A DNA stretch of 64,000 nt, from assembly GCA_900542265.1 (NCBI GenBank), contig UQML01000007.1, positions 1-64,000 of the forward strand, in the 5' to 3' direction. The notes under the pieces are model-generated. The model saw only the letters and a program-made list of their open reading frames with translations, ran no database searches and was not told the DNA's origin. Shown piece after piece: positions 52,236-61,357 of the stretch. Positions within the stretch are counted from its first letter, which is position 1; each line of letters opens with the position of its first letter. This DNA is from an uncultured Eggerthella sp. GTDB lineage: Bacteria > Actinomycetota > Coriobacteriia > Coriobacteriales > Eggerthellaceae. The translations under genes and the position numbers were made by a program.

Positions 52236-52799
52236 TTACTTCTTTTTCTTCTTTTTGCGACTGGACTGAAGATAGGCACGCTCTTTAGCAGGCTTGACAC
52301 GCTTCATATCAACAAAAATACCCAACATAAAGAATGCCCATGCAGCAAAACCACAAACCAGCGCAACCTGAGGGTCTCCATTAGGGATCACGAAGTTTGA
52401 AGCTAACATAATACCCGCTAGGATTAAACCAATGATCATGCACGCCGCCCACACGCGACGCCATTTATGGTAGGCCGGCGTGTCCGCCTTGAACGCACGA
52501 ACCGCATCGCGAAATTCAAATTCCGCATTCTTTTCCGCATCACGTTCTTCACGCGACTTTTTCTTCTGTGCCGCACGCTCTTGTGGGGTCATGTTCTTGA
52601 GCGCTTTTTTCTTGCTTTTGCTTGTCTGCTCCTGCTGGCTTTTGCCACCAAACATACCTTTTTTAGGTTTTGCCGATGGGTCAACCACATAAACCGATGA
52701 AGCTGCTTTGCTCTTTGGCTTAGCCGATGCAGCGCTTTTACGGGTATGTCCCGTCGGTCCATTTTGCGTACGTTCATTCATAGCGTTGCGCGTGGTCAT
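52236..52799 (-). CDS. Basic two-helix membrane protein
   Basis: A 187-residue protein with a long Lys/Ser/Ala/Gln-rich cytoplasmic lead (about 1-115), including a charged coiled-coil-like stretch (MTPQERAAQKKKSREERDAE), then two hydrophobic helices (about 121-142 and 150-168) and a poly-Lys end. I do not recognise a named family; similar short proteins with two helices are common in actinobacteria near housekeeping genes. ATG at 52799 or ATG at 52781 may be the start. It stands alone between xth and purC, with about 100 bases on either side. Confidence 0.7.
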   Translation of the reverse strand: MTTRNAMNERTQNGPTGHTRKSAASAKPKSKAASSVYVVDPSAKPKKGMFGGKSQQEQTSKSKKKALKNMTPQERAAQKKKSREERDAEKNAEFEFRDAVRAFKADTPAYHKWRRVWAACMIIGLILAGIMLASNFVIPNGDPQVALVCGFAAWAFFMLGIFVDMKRVKPAKERAYLQSSRKKKKKK

Positions 52800-52900
52800 A
52801 GTAGTAATACTCCTATCGTGTAAGATGAGGGGCTGGTAAGCGAAAATTATTCGCGTAAAGAAAGATGCCTTACTTGTGCTCGCAAGACACTTCTCTTGAA

Positions 52901-53773
52901 TTATTTCTCAAATGGTTTGCCCGTAATGAGCTCATAGGCTTGGATGTATTTCTCACTGGTTTTATCAATGATATCCTGTGGCAAACGAGGAGGATTACCC
53001 TGTCGATCCCAGTTCTCATTCAGCCAATTGCGGACAAACTGCTTGTCAAAAGAAGGTTGTTCTTTGCCTACCTCATACGTATCAACTGCCCAGAAGCGTG
53101 ATGAATCAGGGGTCAAAACCTCATCGCCCAAAATAATAGTGCCATCAACAACACCAAACTCAAGCTTGGTATCAGCAATAATGATGCCACGCTCGCGAGC
53201 GTGATCAGCAGCGGTCTCATAGATCTTTAAGGTGAGATCTTTAATAGCTTGCGCATTATCAGCACCAATAAGCTCTACCGTCTGCTCAAAGCTGATGTTC
53301 TCGTCATGGTCACCAATCTCAGCTTTGGTAGAAGGCGTGAAGAGTGTCTCTGGCAACTTGGATGAATTGACCAAGCCCTCAGGAAGAGCGATACCGCACA
53401 GAGAGCCTGTTGCCTGATAATCCTTCAAGCCAGAACCGGTCAAATAGCCACGGACAATACACTCGACCGGGAACATGTCAGCTTTCTTGACAAGCATAAA
53501 GCGGCCGCGCAAATAATCCGCATAGGGCTGGAACTGCTCAGTTAGATCAGTAACATCAGCAGAAATTAAATGGTTTTCCACCACATCAGAGAGCAAATCG
53601 AACCAGAATAAGGAAAGCTGGGTGAGCACTTGACCTTTATAAGGGATCTCATCATCCAAAATATAGTCGAACGCACTGATGCGGTCAGTCGTGACCAACA
53701 AGAGTTTGTCACCCAAATCATAAATATCACGTACTTTGCCTTGGTAATCAGGTTTGATATCAATTCCTGCCAT
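52901..53773 (-). CDS. purC: SAICAR synthase
   Basis: A 290-residue phosphoribosylaminoimidazole-succinocarboxamide synthase of the longer (yeast-like) type. Motifs: [17 protein letters not shown] at the N-terminus, [22 protein letters not shown] (family signature), IADTKLEFG and [12 protein letters not shown] near the end. ATG at 53773 follows GAAAGG. It uses ATP to join CAIR and aspartate; PurB, which cleaves the product, is encoded 4.3 kb away at 58084. It is not in an obvious operon. Confidence 0.97.
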   Translation of the reverse strand: MAGIDIKPDYQGKVRDIYDLGDKLLLVTTDRISAFDYILDDEIPYKGQVLTQLSLFWFDLLSDVVENHLISADVTDLTEQFQPYADYLRGRFMLVKKADMFPVECIVRGYLTGSGLKDYQATGSLCGIALPEGLVNSSKLPETLFTPSTKAEIGDHDENISFEQTVELIGADNAQAIKDLTLKIYETAADHARERGIIIADTKLEFGVVDGTIILGDEVLTPDSSRFWAVDTYEVGKEQPSFDKQFVRNWLNENWDRQGNPPRLPQDIIDKTSEKYIQAYELITGKPFEK

Positions 53774-53886
53774 GGATGGACCTTTCTATCGATACGTACG
53801 CTTTACAAGGCGTAATTTACCACAAATATCTATTATGAGACACCGCTTACTACAATGGGTCGAGATTTATCCACGCGGATGCTCTT

Positions 53887-55470
53887 TTATGCGTTTTTGT
53901 TGCGAGAGTTATTGCGTGCGTTGGTGCGCGATGCGCTCCAGGAACCCGTTCTTGAAGCACTACGCGCTACCGCACGCGATCCTTTGCGCGAGCGATGAGA
54001 CCCTGCAGGTTCACGGTAGAGTGGAATATAGATAGTAAAGGTTGAACCAATGTTAGGTTCGCCCTCAACATGCACCCAGCCATTGTGCCTATCCACAATT
54101 TCTTTGACAACTGAAAGGCCAATACCTAAGCCGCCTGAGTCACGCGCACGCCCTTTATCAGCACGCCAGAAACGTGAAAATACCATTTTGGCTTCCTCGG
54201 GAGTCAAACCTATGCCGGTATCCTGCACACTAATCTGACCCATGATGTCGCCTTTTTTGACCGATACGGTAATGGTACCCCCCTCAGGTGTATAGCGCAC
54301 CGCGTTTGAGATCAAATTAGCGGTTGCTTGGCGCAACATATCCTTGTTGCCAAGCACATAGACATGGGGGTCATGATTAAAGACAAGGCGCAAACCTGCG
54401 TCCTCAACATATTGCTCATGCGTTGCAATGATGGTCTCCAACAACTCAGAGAGATCCACCTTAGTAAGCTCAACGGGATTAGAGCGATTCTCTAAGCGCG
54501 AAAGCTTCAAAAGTCCATTGACCAAACGTGATAGACGGCGAATCTCAGAGTTTAGCGTTTCTAAGCGCTCTTCATCAGGCTCGAACACCCCATCGATCAT
54601 AGCTTCCACCGTTGACTGGATTGCCATAAGCGGCGTGCGCAATTCGTGCGCCACATCCGTTACCAAACGGCGCTCAAGCTGCCGATTAGCCTCAATCGAG
54701 TCAGCCATCGAGTCAAACGTTTTGCCTAGACGCGCCACCTCATCGTTACCTTCAAGATGGGCGCGCGCCTGATAATTGCCCTCTTTAATCTCGTTGGCCG
54801 CATCCGCAATCCTGTTAATAGGTCGCACAAGAGCACGCGCAAAGAAAAAGCCCACAATAATTGCAATCACAATGGCGGCGATCGATGCGTATATAACCGC
54901 GCTGTAAGATTCGGTTCTAAAATCCTCATCCGCCTGGGTCAAAAGCGCATTTGACCCATAAACCCGCAGATAAACCGTACCGATCTGGTCAGCGCCTACC
55001 ATAATAGGAGCGCTTGCAGAATTTTGTGCCGATGGGCGCGCCTGGAAAGGCTGATCCATGAAACTGCGCGCCGCATCGTCGTAGAGTACGACCCCTTGAT
55101 TGTTTACAACCTGAATAGAAACTGCTTCGTTAACCGCACTTGCGGCCGCAGCTGCCGCAAGCGTTCCTGAGTACCAATCCCCTTGAAATGATACATAGTT
55201 TTCCGCAATTGAGTTAGCCGTTGCATTGGCTAAGCGCTGCATGTTTTCTCGTGTGTAGTTTTGGAAGTGGTCGCTCCATACAAACGAAAGCACCCCTACC
55301 TCAATAATGAGCGACATGATAGCAACAGCCGCAAAGGCAATGGCTACCTTGACCGTATAGGAGCGACGTGATGCACGCTCGCGCAAAGAGACGCCCACCG
55401 TATACGATGGGCGCTCTTCTTCATGCGCTACGGGCACTTCTGATGCTGTATGTGGAGTAGTATCGGTCAC
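53887..55470 (-). CDS. Membrane sensor histidine kinase (HAMP, HisKA, HATPase)
   Basis: A 527-residue sensor. A cytoplasmic lead (about 1-40) precedes helix 1 (about 43-65). Then come an extracytoplasmic domain (about 66-190) and helix 2 (about 195-218). A HAMP linker (RPINRIADAANEIKEGNYQA) leads to VAHELRTPLMAI with the phospho-His near residue 280. The ATPase has NLISNAVRYTPEGG, DTGIGL and GLGIGLSVVK. The last 35 residues are a basic Ser/Arg tail, unusual. GTG or ATG starts near 55470 are possible. It lies 82 bases downstream of the response regulator on the same strand, so the pair is one system. The stimulus is unknown. Confidence 0.94.
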   Translation of the reverse strand: MTDTTPHTASEVPVAHEEERPSYTVGVSLRERASRRSYTVKVAIAFAAVAIMSLIIEVGVLSFVWSDHFQNYTRENMQRLANATANSIAENYVSFQGDWYSGTLAAAAAASAVNEAVSIQVVNNQGVVLYDDAARSFMDQPFQARPSAQNSASAPIMVGADQIGTVYLRVYGSNALLTQADEDFRTESYSAVIYASIAAIVIAIIVGFFFARALVRPINRIADAANEIKEGNYQARAHLEGNDEVARLGKTFDSMADSIEANRQLERRLVTDVAHELRTPLMAIQSTVEAMIDGVFEPDEERLETLNSEIRRLSRLVNGLLKLSRLENRSNPVELTKVDLSELLETIIATHEQYVEDAGLRLVFNHDPHVYVLGNKDMLRQATANLISNAVRYTPEGGTITVSVKKGDIMGQISVQDTGIGLTPEEAKMVFSRFWRADKGRARDSGGLGIGLSVVKEIVDRHNGWVHVEGEPNIGSTFTIYIPLYREPAGSHRSRKGSRAVARSASRTGSWSASRTNARNNSRNKNA

Positions 55471-55552
55471 GTAAGCCTACATCGCTCAATTCGAACTCTC
55501 GTTGTTTTTCCCTGGTTGTTTTTGCCAGTTCTTCTTGCCTAGCTGTTCTTAC

Positions 55553-56263
55553 CTAGTTGTTTTTGGTCGGATCCTCAAAACGATATCCTACACCATGCAC
55601 GGTATGCAACCAGAGCGGATCACGAGGATTGTCGCCAAGCTTTGCGCGCAGATTCTTAATGTGAGAATCAATAGTACGCTCGTACCCTTCAAAATCATAG
55701 CCGAGCACTTTCTCTACCAACTCCATACGCGAATATACCCGTCCCGGATAGCGACAAAGCGTCGTCAATAACTTGAACTCAGAGGCTGTCAGGTCAACCT
55801 CTTCGCCTTTAACGAGGATCTTATGGCCCGAAATATCAATGACGAGATCCCCGAACTCAAGCACTTCACGCTGAGGTTCTGCCTCAGAATGAACGCGGCG
55901 CAACAATGCGCGAACACGTGCCACGAGTTCACGAGGACTAAAAGGCTTCACCAGGTAGTCATCCGCCCCAAGTTCAAGACCAATGATGCGATCTTCAACC
56001 TCTCCTTTTGCTGTCAGCATAATGATAGGCACATCCGAATTGTCGCGAATCACACGACATACACGCTCACCGGGAACGCGGGGCAACATCAAATCTAGGA
56101 TGACCAAATCAAAATGGTGGCGAGAAAACTCTTCAAGCGCTTCTTGCCCATCGCCCACTGCAGTAACCCAGTAGCTTTCTTTCTCCAAATACGCAGCCAC
56201 TGCGTCACGAATGACTTTTTCATCTTCAACTAATAAGATGCGTCGAGTATCTCCATTACTCAT
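55553..56263 (-). CDS. OmpR-family response regulator
   Basis: A 236-residue regulator. The receiver (about 5-120) has LLVEDEKVIR, the phospho-accepting Asp in LVILDLMLPR (near residue 54), the Thr in MLTAKG and the Lys in VKPFSPRE. The winged-helix domain (about 135-232) has LTASEFKLLTTLCRYPGRV, SRMELVEKVLG and RTIDSHIKNLRAKLG, then HGVGYRFE. ATG at 56263 has GGAAGTGAG seven bases upstream, so longer versions are not needed. It is first in the operon with the sensor kinase. It is divergent from the Tat-exported protein at 56459, a possible target. Confidence 0.95.
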   Translation of the reverse strand: MSNGDTRRILLVEDEKVIRDAVAAYLEKESYWVTAVGDGQEALEEFSRHHFDLVILDLMLPRVPGERVCRVIRDNSDVPIIMLTAKGEVEDRIIGLELGADDYLVKPFSPRELVARVRALLRRVHSEAEPQREVLEFGDLVIDISGHKILVKGEEVDLTASEFKLLTTLCRYPGRVYSRMELVEKVLGYDFEGYERTIDSHIKNLRAKLGDNPRDPLWLHTVHGVGYRFEDPTKNN

Positions 56264-56458
56264 TTCGTATCTCACTTCCTTTAATATATGCCCAGTAGGT
56301 AGATCACCGAGCACTCAAGCGTGAATGCGTGTGTTCTCCTACCAAGCGTGGTATTTGGGATTATTGTAACAATTGACATTTGCCCAAACTCTTTCGCCAC
56401 GTAAATGTCACAATACCTTTTACTACTGTTAACGTATTGACAAGGAGTAAGTCTGCTC

Positions 56459-58072
56459 GTGCCTGGTAGTTCTCACAATTCATCGTCCAAGCAACCAACT
56501 CCTCGCAAGCGTGCCAAAGCACCACGCAAGCAGGGGTTTAAGCAAAGCGCCCCCGCGACAAAAGCATCGACAGCAAAGCCATCAACAACAAAAACATCGT
56601 TTAGCTCCAAACGACCGCAAGGCTTTTCTACGAGTGCTGCAAGCCGCTCGTCATTTGCAAAAGGCTCCCGTGGGTCACATTCTTCCATGGGCGGCGGCTT
56701 GGGCAGTGGCTTAGGTGGCGGCAGCCTCGGTAGCTCCGGCACACCGAGCGCTACCGGCTTTAACCCTCCTGCAAGCAAAAGCTTTTCCAAAGGCCCGGTT
56801 GTTTCACGCCGCAACCTTTTGATTGGCGCTGGTGTTGTAGGCGGCCTCGCTCTTGTCGGTGGTGGTGGCGCTTATGCTGCTGGTGTTTTTGACTCTGATG
56901 AGCCCGTTGTGCAAGGCATCTCAGTCCCTGATTCCGCTGTTACCAACTTAGATAACCTAACTGAATCCAATGCAGCCGACCACCTCCATATGAGCGCATC
57001 GTACAAACTTCCTGCAGGATCTCTGGTATGGGCTGACAACGACACCCTTGCCGCTTGCCTTATCCCAACCGGCGCCGTATCACCTATGCACCGCTTGGGG
57101 CTCCTCTATTTTTCTTCCGGTAATCTCCCTACCGTGATGGCAACGCCCCAAGGTGCTGCCGAAGGATATGAGTTCATGGAAGTGCGTGCAAGTGAATCGG
57201 GTATGATTTGGGTCGAGTCCAATATGTTCGAACAAACTTGGCGCATCTACACCGCGCGCGTAAGCGATGCACAAGCATCTGCTATCACGCTTGTTGATGA
57301 AGGTGACGAGGCCTGGCTTATCCCCTCAATTGCCATGTGCGGCAATCGCGCGTTTTGGCAGGTTGTCCCCAATGCAGAAGGCGCACAGGCTAAGTCATCC
57401 TCTGCAGTCAAGACAGCAACGATTGGCTCCGATGCTGTCGATGTTGCCTGGGAGTCTAATCGCGCCTTTGCTACTCGTATTACTGGCGTGGGCGACGGCG
57501 TTATCATCACCCCACGCGCAGCCTCCACGAGTATCTACTACCAACTCACCAAGCTCTCTGCCGAAGACGCCTCTATGATTGATCAGATGACTCTTCCTTC
57601 CGCGATGACCCCATCGCTTGCTAGCTATGGTAAAACAGGATTCACTTTCTGCTTTGCCGATATCTACAACTATGGCGGCGGCATTTCCAACCTAGGCACG
57701 TACACCCCGCTTGCCGAGCATGCTGCTTTCACCTATGACAACCTCGACTGGTTTAGATTTGGAAGAACGCCTTCCGCTAATCCCTCATGGTGCGGCTCGT
57801 ACTTCATGGTGAAATCCACGCGCGCTATTGCTGGTGTCTCTTTTGCGGACAATACCTATTTCATGATTGAAGCGCCCTCAAACACCGACTCCTATGGCGA
57901 GTACCTAGTTTCCTCCGGCATTCGCAAACATGTTGTGGGTCTATCCACTATCACTCCAACTGGCTACACCCCCGCTACTGCTACTGATACGGGATTACCA
58001 GGCGCATCGTCTTCTAATTTTGTTTCTGGCGATGGAGTGCACACGCTCGTACGCGTATTTGTTGCAAACTAG
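56459..58072 (+). CDS. Tat-exported protein of unknown function
   Basis: A 537-residue protein with an exceptionally long N-terminal region (about 115 residues, rich in Ser/Lys/Gly, including MGGGLGSGLGGGSLGSSG) before a twin-arginine signal: SRRNLLIGAG followed by a hydrophobic stretch to about residue 142. The mature domain (about 150-537) has repeated short strands with Trp and Ser/Gly turns (for instance SGMIWVESNMFEQTWRIYTA), in keeping with a beta-propeller-like fold, but no catalytic motif. GTG at 56459 has AAGGAGT upstream. The gene is divergent from the two-component regulator. Export through Tat suggests folding before secretion. I do not recognise the family. Confidence 0.8.
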   Translation: MPGSSHNSSSKQPTPRKRAKAPRKQGFKQSAPATKASTAKPSTTKTSFSSKRPQGFSTSAASRSSFAKGSRGSHSSMGGGLGSGLGGGSLGSSGTPSATGFNPPASKSFSKGPVVSRRNLLIGAGVVGGLALVGGGGAYAAGVFDSDEPVVQGISVPDSAVTNLDNLTESNAADHLHMSASYKLPAGSLVWADNDTLAACLIPTGAVSPMHRLGLLYFSSGNLPTVMATPQGAAEGYEFMEVRASESGMIWVESNMFEQTWRIYTARVSDAQASAITLVDEGDEAWLIPSIAMCGNRAFWQVVPNAEGAQAKSSSAVKTATIGSDAVDVAWESNRAFATRITGVGDGVIITPRAASTSIYYQLTKLSAEDASMIDQMTLPSAMTPSLASYGKTGFTFCFADIYNYGGGISNLGTYTPLAEHAAFTYDNLDWFRFGRTPSANPSWCGSYFMVKSTRAIAGVSFADNTYFMIEAPSNTDSYGEYLVSSGIRKHVVGLSTITPTGYTPATATDTGLPGASSSNFVSGDGVHTLVRVFVAN

Positions 58073-58083
58073 CTTGTGGCGAG

Positions 58084-59427
58084 CTAGAACTCTAAACCTT
58101 CAAGGCGTTCAAAAACAACATCTTTGCGTGTTAAGAAATCCCATGGATCAAAAATCTCATCGAGAACTTCTTTAGACAAGTTGGCTTCAGGATCAGCCTC
58201 AAGACGTTCACGATACGTGGGTCCATCAACTGCGCTTTGAATATCTTCCCAAACTTTCATCGCATTACGCTGAACGATAACGTAAGCATCCTCACGCGAA
58301 ATACCGGTATCAACAAGCGCAAGCAGAACCTTCGAGCTAAAGATCAGACCCTTTGTGCGCCACAAATTGTGCTCCATCTTAGCAGGATAGGTTTGTAAAC
58401 CATCAAGCATCCACTGCATCTTGCCAAACATATAATCAAGCGCAATAAAGCTGTCCGCAAGGGCAACACGCTCCGCACCTGAATGGGAAATATCGCGCTC
58501 GTACCACAAGGCCACATCGTCAAAGGCAACCTGTGCATTTGCCTTAACGACGCGCGCCAAACCACACACACGCTCGGCAGTAATAGGATTACGTTTGTGA
58601 GGCATAGCAGAAGATCCTTTTTGGCCTTTAGTGAAGGGCTCCTCTGCCTCAATGACATCGGACTGCTGAAGCAAGCGAACTTGCATAGCAATAGATTCTA
58701 ATGTTGAAGCGGTAACCGCAAGCGCCGCCATCACTTGTGCATGGCGATCACGTGCAAGAACCTGCGTTGAAAGCGGATCGGGCGTAAGACCGAGCTTCTC
58801 GCAGACGTACTGCTCGATGAACGGATCAATGCTGGAATAGGTTCCGACCGCACCAGAGATTGCGCCCGTTGCCGCAACCTCACGGGCCTGCTCCATACGC
58901 GTCAAAGCGCGCTTTAGCGCCCACGCCCATGAGCCAAACTTCATGCCGAATGTCATTGGTTCAGCATGAATACCATGAGTACGACCAACACAAAGGGTGT
59001 TTTGGAATTCAAAGGCACGTCGTTTACAGGTCTCACCAAGCTTTTTGATGTCAGCAATGATGATGTCACACGCCTGAGTGATCTGATAAGAAAGTGCGGT
59101 ATCCCCAAGATCTGAAGAAGTCATACCATAATGAACCCAGCGACTTGGGGGTTCTTGCCCCTCAGGAACATCCGCATCGATATATTCAGCCATGCATGTG
59201 GTAAATGCAATAACATCATGATTGGTAACTTTTTCAATCTCGTCAATACGCTCAACGGTAAAGTCAGCGTGATCGCGAATCCATTGCGCTTCTTCTTTAG
59301 TGATGCCTGACTTGCCCAGTTCAGCTTGTGCCTCGCAGGCTAAAACCTCAATCTCTTTCCAGATAGAAAACTTATTTTCCATCTCCCAGATTGCTCCCAT
59401 TTCAGGGCGCGTATAACGTCCGATCAT
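58084..59427 (-). CDS. purB: Adenylosuccinate lyase
   Basis: A 447-residue fumarase-superfamily enzyme acting twice in purine synthesis (SAICAR and adenylosuccinate cleavage). The signature GSSAMPHKRNPI (about residues 272-283) holds the catalytic Ser, and VGRTHGIHAEPM holds the second-region His; YGMTSSDLGDT is also conserved. ATG at 59427 follows AGGAGT. It lies 20 bases downstream of a TrkA gene on the same strand, and ends convergent with the Tat-exported gene. Confidence 0.97.
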   Translation of the reverse strand: MIGRYTRPEMGAIWEMENKFSIWKEIEVLACEAQAELGKSGITKEEAQWIRDHADFTVERIDEIEKVTNHDVIAFTTCMAEYIDADVPEGQEPPSRWVHYGMTSSDLGDTALSYQITQACDIIIADIKKLGETCKRRAFEFQNTLCVGRTHGIHAEPMTFGMKFGSWAWALKRALTRMEQAREVAATGAISGAVGTYSSIDPFIEQYVCEKLGLTPDPLSTQVLARDRHAQVMAALAVTASTLESIAMQVRLLQQSDVIEAEEPFTKGQKGSSAMPHKRNPITAERVCGLARVVKANAQVAFDDVALWYERDISHSGAERVALADSFIALDYMFGKMQWMLDGLQTYPAKMEHNLWRTKGLIFSSKVLLALVDTGISREDAYVIVQRNAMKVWEDIQSAVDGPTYRERLEADPEANLSKEVLDEIFDPWDFLTRKDVVFERLEGLEF

Positions 59428-59447
59428 TGCTCAAGACTCCTATCTCT

Positions 59448-60119
59448 CTACAAGGCACGTATAATCTCGCGTGCACGGGTAAGTTTATCAGTATCTGCAG
59501 CAACAATAACCTCATCGCCAGGATGGATAATAGTATTATTGCCAACAACCTCGATCTCGTCGCCATGGTTTACGGCAACCATGCGAATACCTTCATCAAA
59601 TTCTATGTCGAGTGCACGCACGCCAGTCTCGTTGTCATGGTATTGCATGCCCGGCACAGTAATGTCGATGAGCGCCAAGTCGTCGTTGGTCATGGCAACC
59701 GCAACCGACATAGAACCAAGCATTGCTTCTTCTTGGATCATGCGCGCAATGAGCGCTGTTGAAGAAATAGACTCAATACCAAGACGCCTAAAAATGCGCA
59801 AATTCTTGGGGTTATTCACGCGCGCAATACAGCGCTGCACGTCAAACACACGATTTGCAATCTCACACGCCGCCAGATTATCCTCATCACGACCGGTTGC
59901 CGCGACAAAAATGTCTGCATGATCCACACCAGCATCTTCCTGACGCGATACCTCGCACCCATCGCCGCAAATAACAAGAAATGGACCCTGCATGGTCTCT
60001 GAAAGAATCTTTGCCACGCTCTCCTTGGCTTCAATAATCGCAACCTCGTGACCATCATTGAGCAAGAAGTTTGCCAAATACACGCCAACTTTGCCGCCTC
60101 CGACAATAGCAATATACAT
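59448..60119 (-). CDS. trkA: TrkA-type K+ uptake regulator (second of two)
   Basis: A 223-residue protein with an RCK_N Rossmann domain (IAIVGGGKVGVYLANFL, about 3-19, with a Glu at the end of strand 2, EAKES, so NAD(H)-type binding) and an RCK_C domain (about 135-223, TVPGMQYH...NNTIIHPGDEVIVAAD). It is a cytoplasmic gating subunit for a Trk/Ktr K+ channel. It follows a second TrkA gene by 106 bases of AT-rich, degenerate CAACAATTAA-type repeats and precedes purB. No TrkH/TrkG membrane subunit is present in the window. Confidence 0.92.
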   Translation of the reverse strand: MYIAIVGGGKVGVYLANFLLNDGHEVAIIEAKESVAKILSETMQGPFLVICGDGCEVSRQEDAGVDHADIFVAATGRDEDNLAACEIANRVFDVQRCIARVNNPKNLRIFRRLGIESISSTALIARMIQEEAMLGSMSVAVAMTNDDLALIDITVPGMQYHDNETGVRALDIEFDEGIRMVAVNHGDEIEVVGNNTIIHPGDEVIVAADTDKLTRAREIIRAL

Positions 60120-60225
60120 ACGCGTTTCGCCCTATCCTCTCGCTACCGATTAACTCGCTACCAACTAACTCTTTAACAATTAAATCTTTCAACACTTAGC
60201 TCTGCACCGAGTAACTCTTCAACAA

Positions 60226-60885
60226 TTAACTCTTCATGTACTTGGCCAAATTGCGCACCATATCATGACGCGCGCAAGCAAGCACGAGATCTCCCTGGAA
60301 AAGCACACTATTCTCAGACGGAATAGATGAAGTCGATCCATCTGAGCGCACAAATGCGCAAATTCTAATGTCATGATTCTTCTCAATCTCTCCAACACGA
60401 ATAGAGGTTTTTCCCAATGAGGTGAGATCAAGTGCAAACTGTAAGACTTCATAATCACCAAAGGTGGCAATGTGGTCTCCCAAACCTGACATGATTTTTG
60501 AGAAGAGCTCTTCTGCCACCAGCGCCGTACCGCACACGTAATCAATGCCAAGCTGCAGATACGCGTGCTCGTGGCTCGTGTTGTAAAGACGCGCAAAGGC
60601 ATGAGGAACATCGTAGAGGCGCCGGGCAATTTCAACAACCATCAGGTTTGCATTATCCGACTGCGTGACCGCAGCCACAAAATCGCACTCTTCAATTCCA
60701 GCTTTAACAAGCACTTCTTCATCAAAGCCTGCGCCTACAAAAACGCTTCCGTTAAAGTCGCGTCCGAGGGATGCAAACGCCTCAGGGTTGCGATCAATAA
60801 CGCACACATTGTTGTCGTAGTTGGAAAGCATGATTGCAAGCTGAGAACCGACACGCCCGCAACCAACCACGATGATATTGCTCAT
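60226..60885 (-). CDS. trkA: TrkA-type K+ uptake regulator (first of two)
   Basis: A 219-residue paralogue of the next gene. RCK_N: IIVVGCGRVGSQLAIML with DRN at the end of strand 2; QSDNANLMVVEIAR is the second conserved block. RCK_C occupies about 135-219. ATG at 60885 with AAAGGG six to seven bases upstream is preferred to GTG at 60891. In many Gram-positive bacteria two single-unit TrkA proteins replace the duplicated TrkA of E. coli, forming a mixed ring. The pair here fits that arrangement. Confidence 0.92.
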   Translation of the reverse strand: MSNIIVVGCGRVGSQLAIMLSNYDNNVCVIDRNPEAFASLGRDFNGSVFVGAGFDEEVLVKAGIEECDFVAAVTQSDNANLMVVEIARRLYDVPHAFARLYNTSHEHAYLQLGIDYVCGTALVAEELFSKIMSGLGDHIATFGDYEVLQFALDLTSLGKTSIRVGEIEKNHDIRICAFVRSDGSTSSIPSENSVLFQGDLVLACARHDMVRNLAKYMKS

Positions 60886-61357
60886 AGCCACCCTTTCTCA
60901 AAAGGAGTCTTTAGTATAGCGCGAACTAAGCGCGGGCGTGAGGCTTAGAGTCCTAACAAACGTTTGAACTGTCTAGGTAGGTTAGATACGGCTGGCACGA
61001 TGGCCCGGTAATGCAACGAACGCGGCAGTGCGATAGGTGTGTACCTGATTTTTTCGGAAAAAAGTCGCTGATTTGACAAAAGATGACTTTCTGAGAGGGT
61101 CGTTTTCTTGAGTAGACCCATCGCCACCATGAAAAGGAACTAAAAGCCTCACACAATATACCGGTTTTGTCACGTTATTAGACAAGTGATGAATAAATGA
61201 CTTATTCTCGTAGAGCGAAGTGGGAAGGAAGGCTCACAGAAAGTTCGATTTGGTCAAAAAGTGCCCAAAAATCAATCGAGAGTGAAAAGCTAGAGAGTTC
61301 GTACTACTCAAACGGGGTATGAGCCCCGTCACGCAGACCTTGAAGTCAAACAAGAAC
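60886..61357. other. Gene-free region with a dispersed intergenic repeat
   Basis: 472 bases without a supportable gene. It shares several blocks with 37560-37800: TTGACAAAAGATGACTTTCTG near 61072-61092, CCTCACACAATATACCGG..TTTTGTCAC near 61147-61173, and AAAAATCAATCGAGAGTGAA near 61267-61286. An A/T hairpin, TTTTTTCGGAAAAAA, lies near 61051. It may hold a small RNA or a decayed mobile repeat; I cannot decide. Confidence 0.5.
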
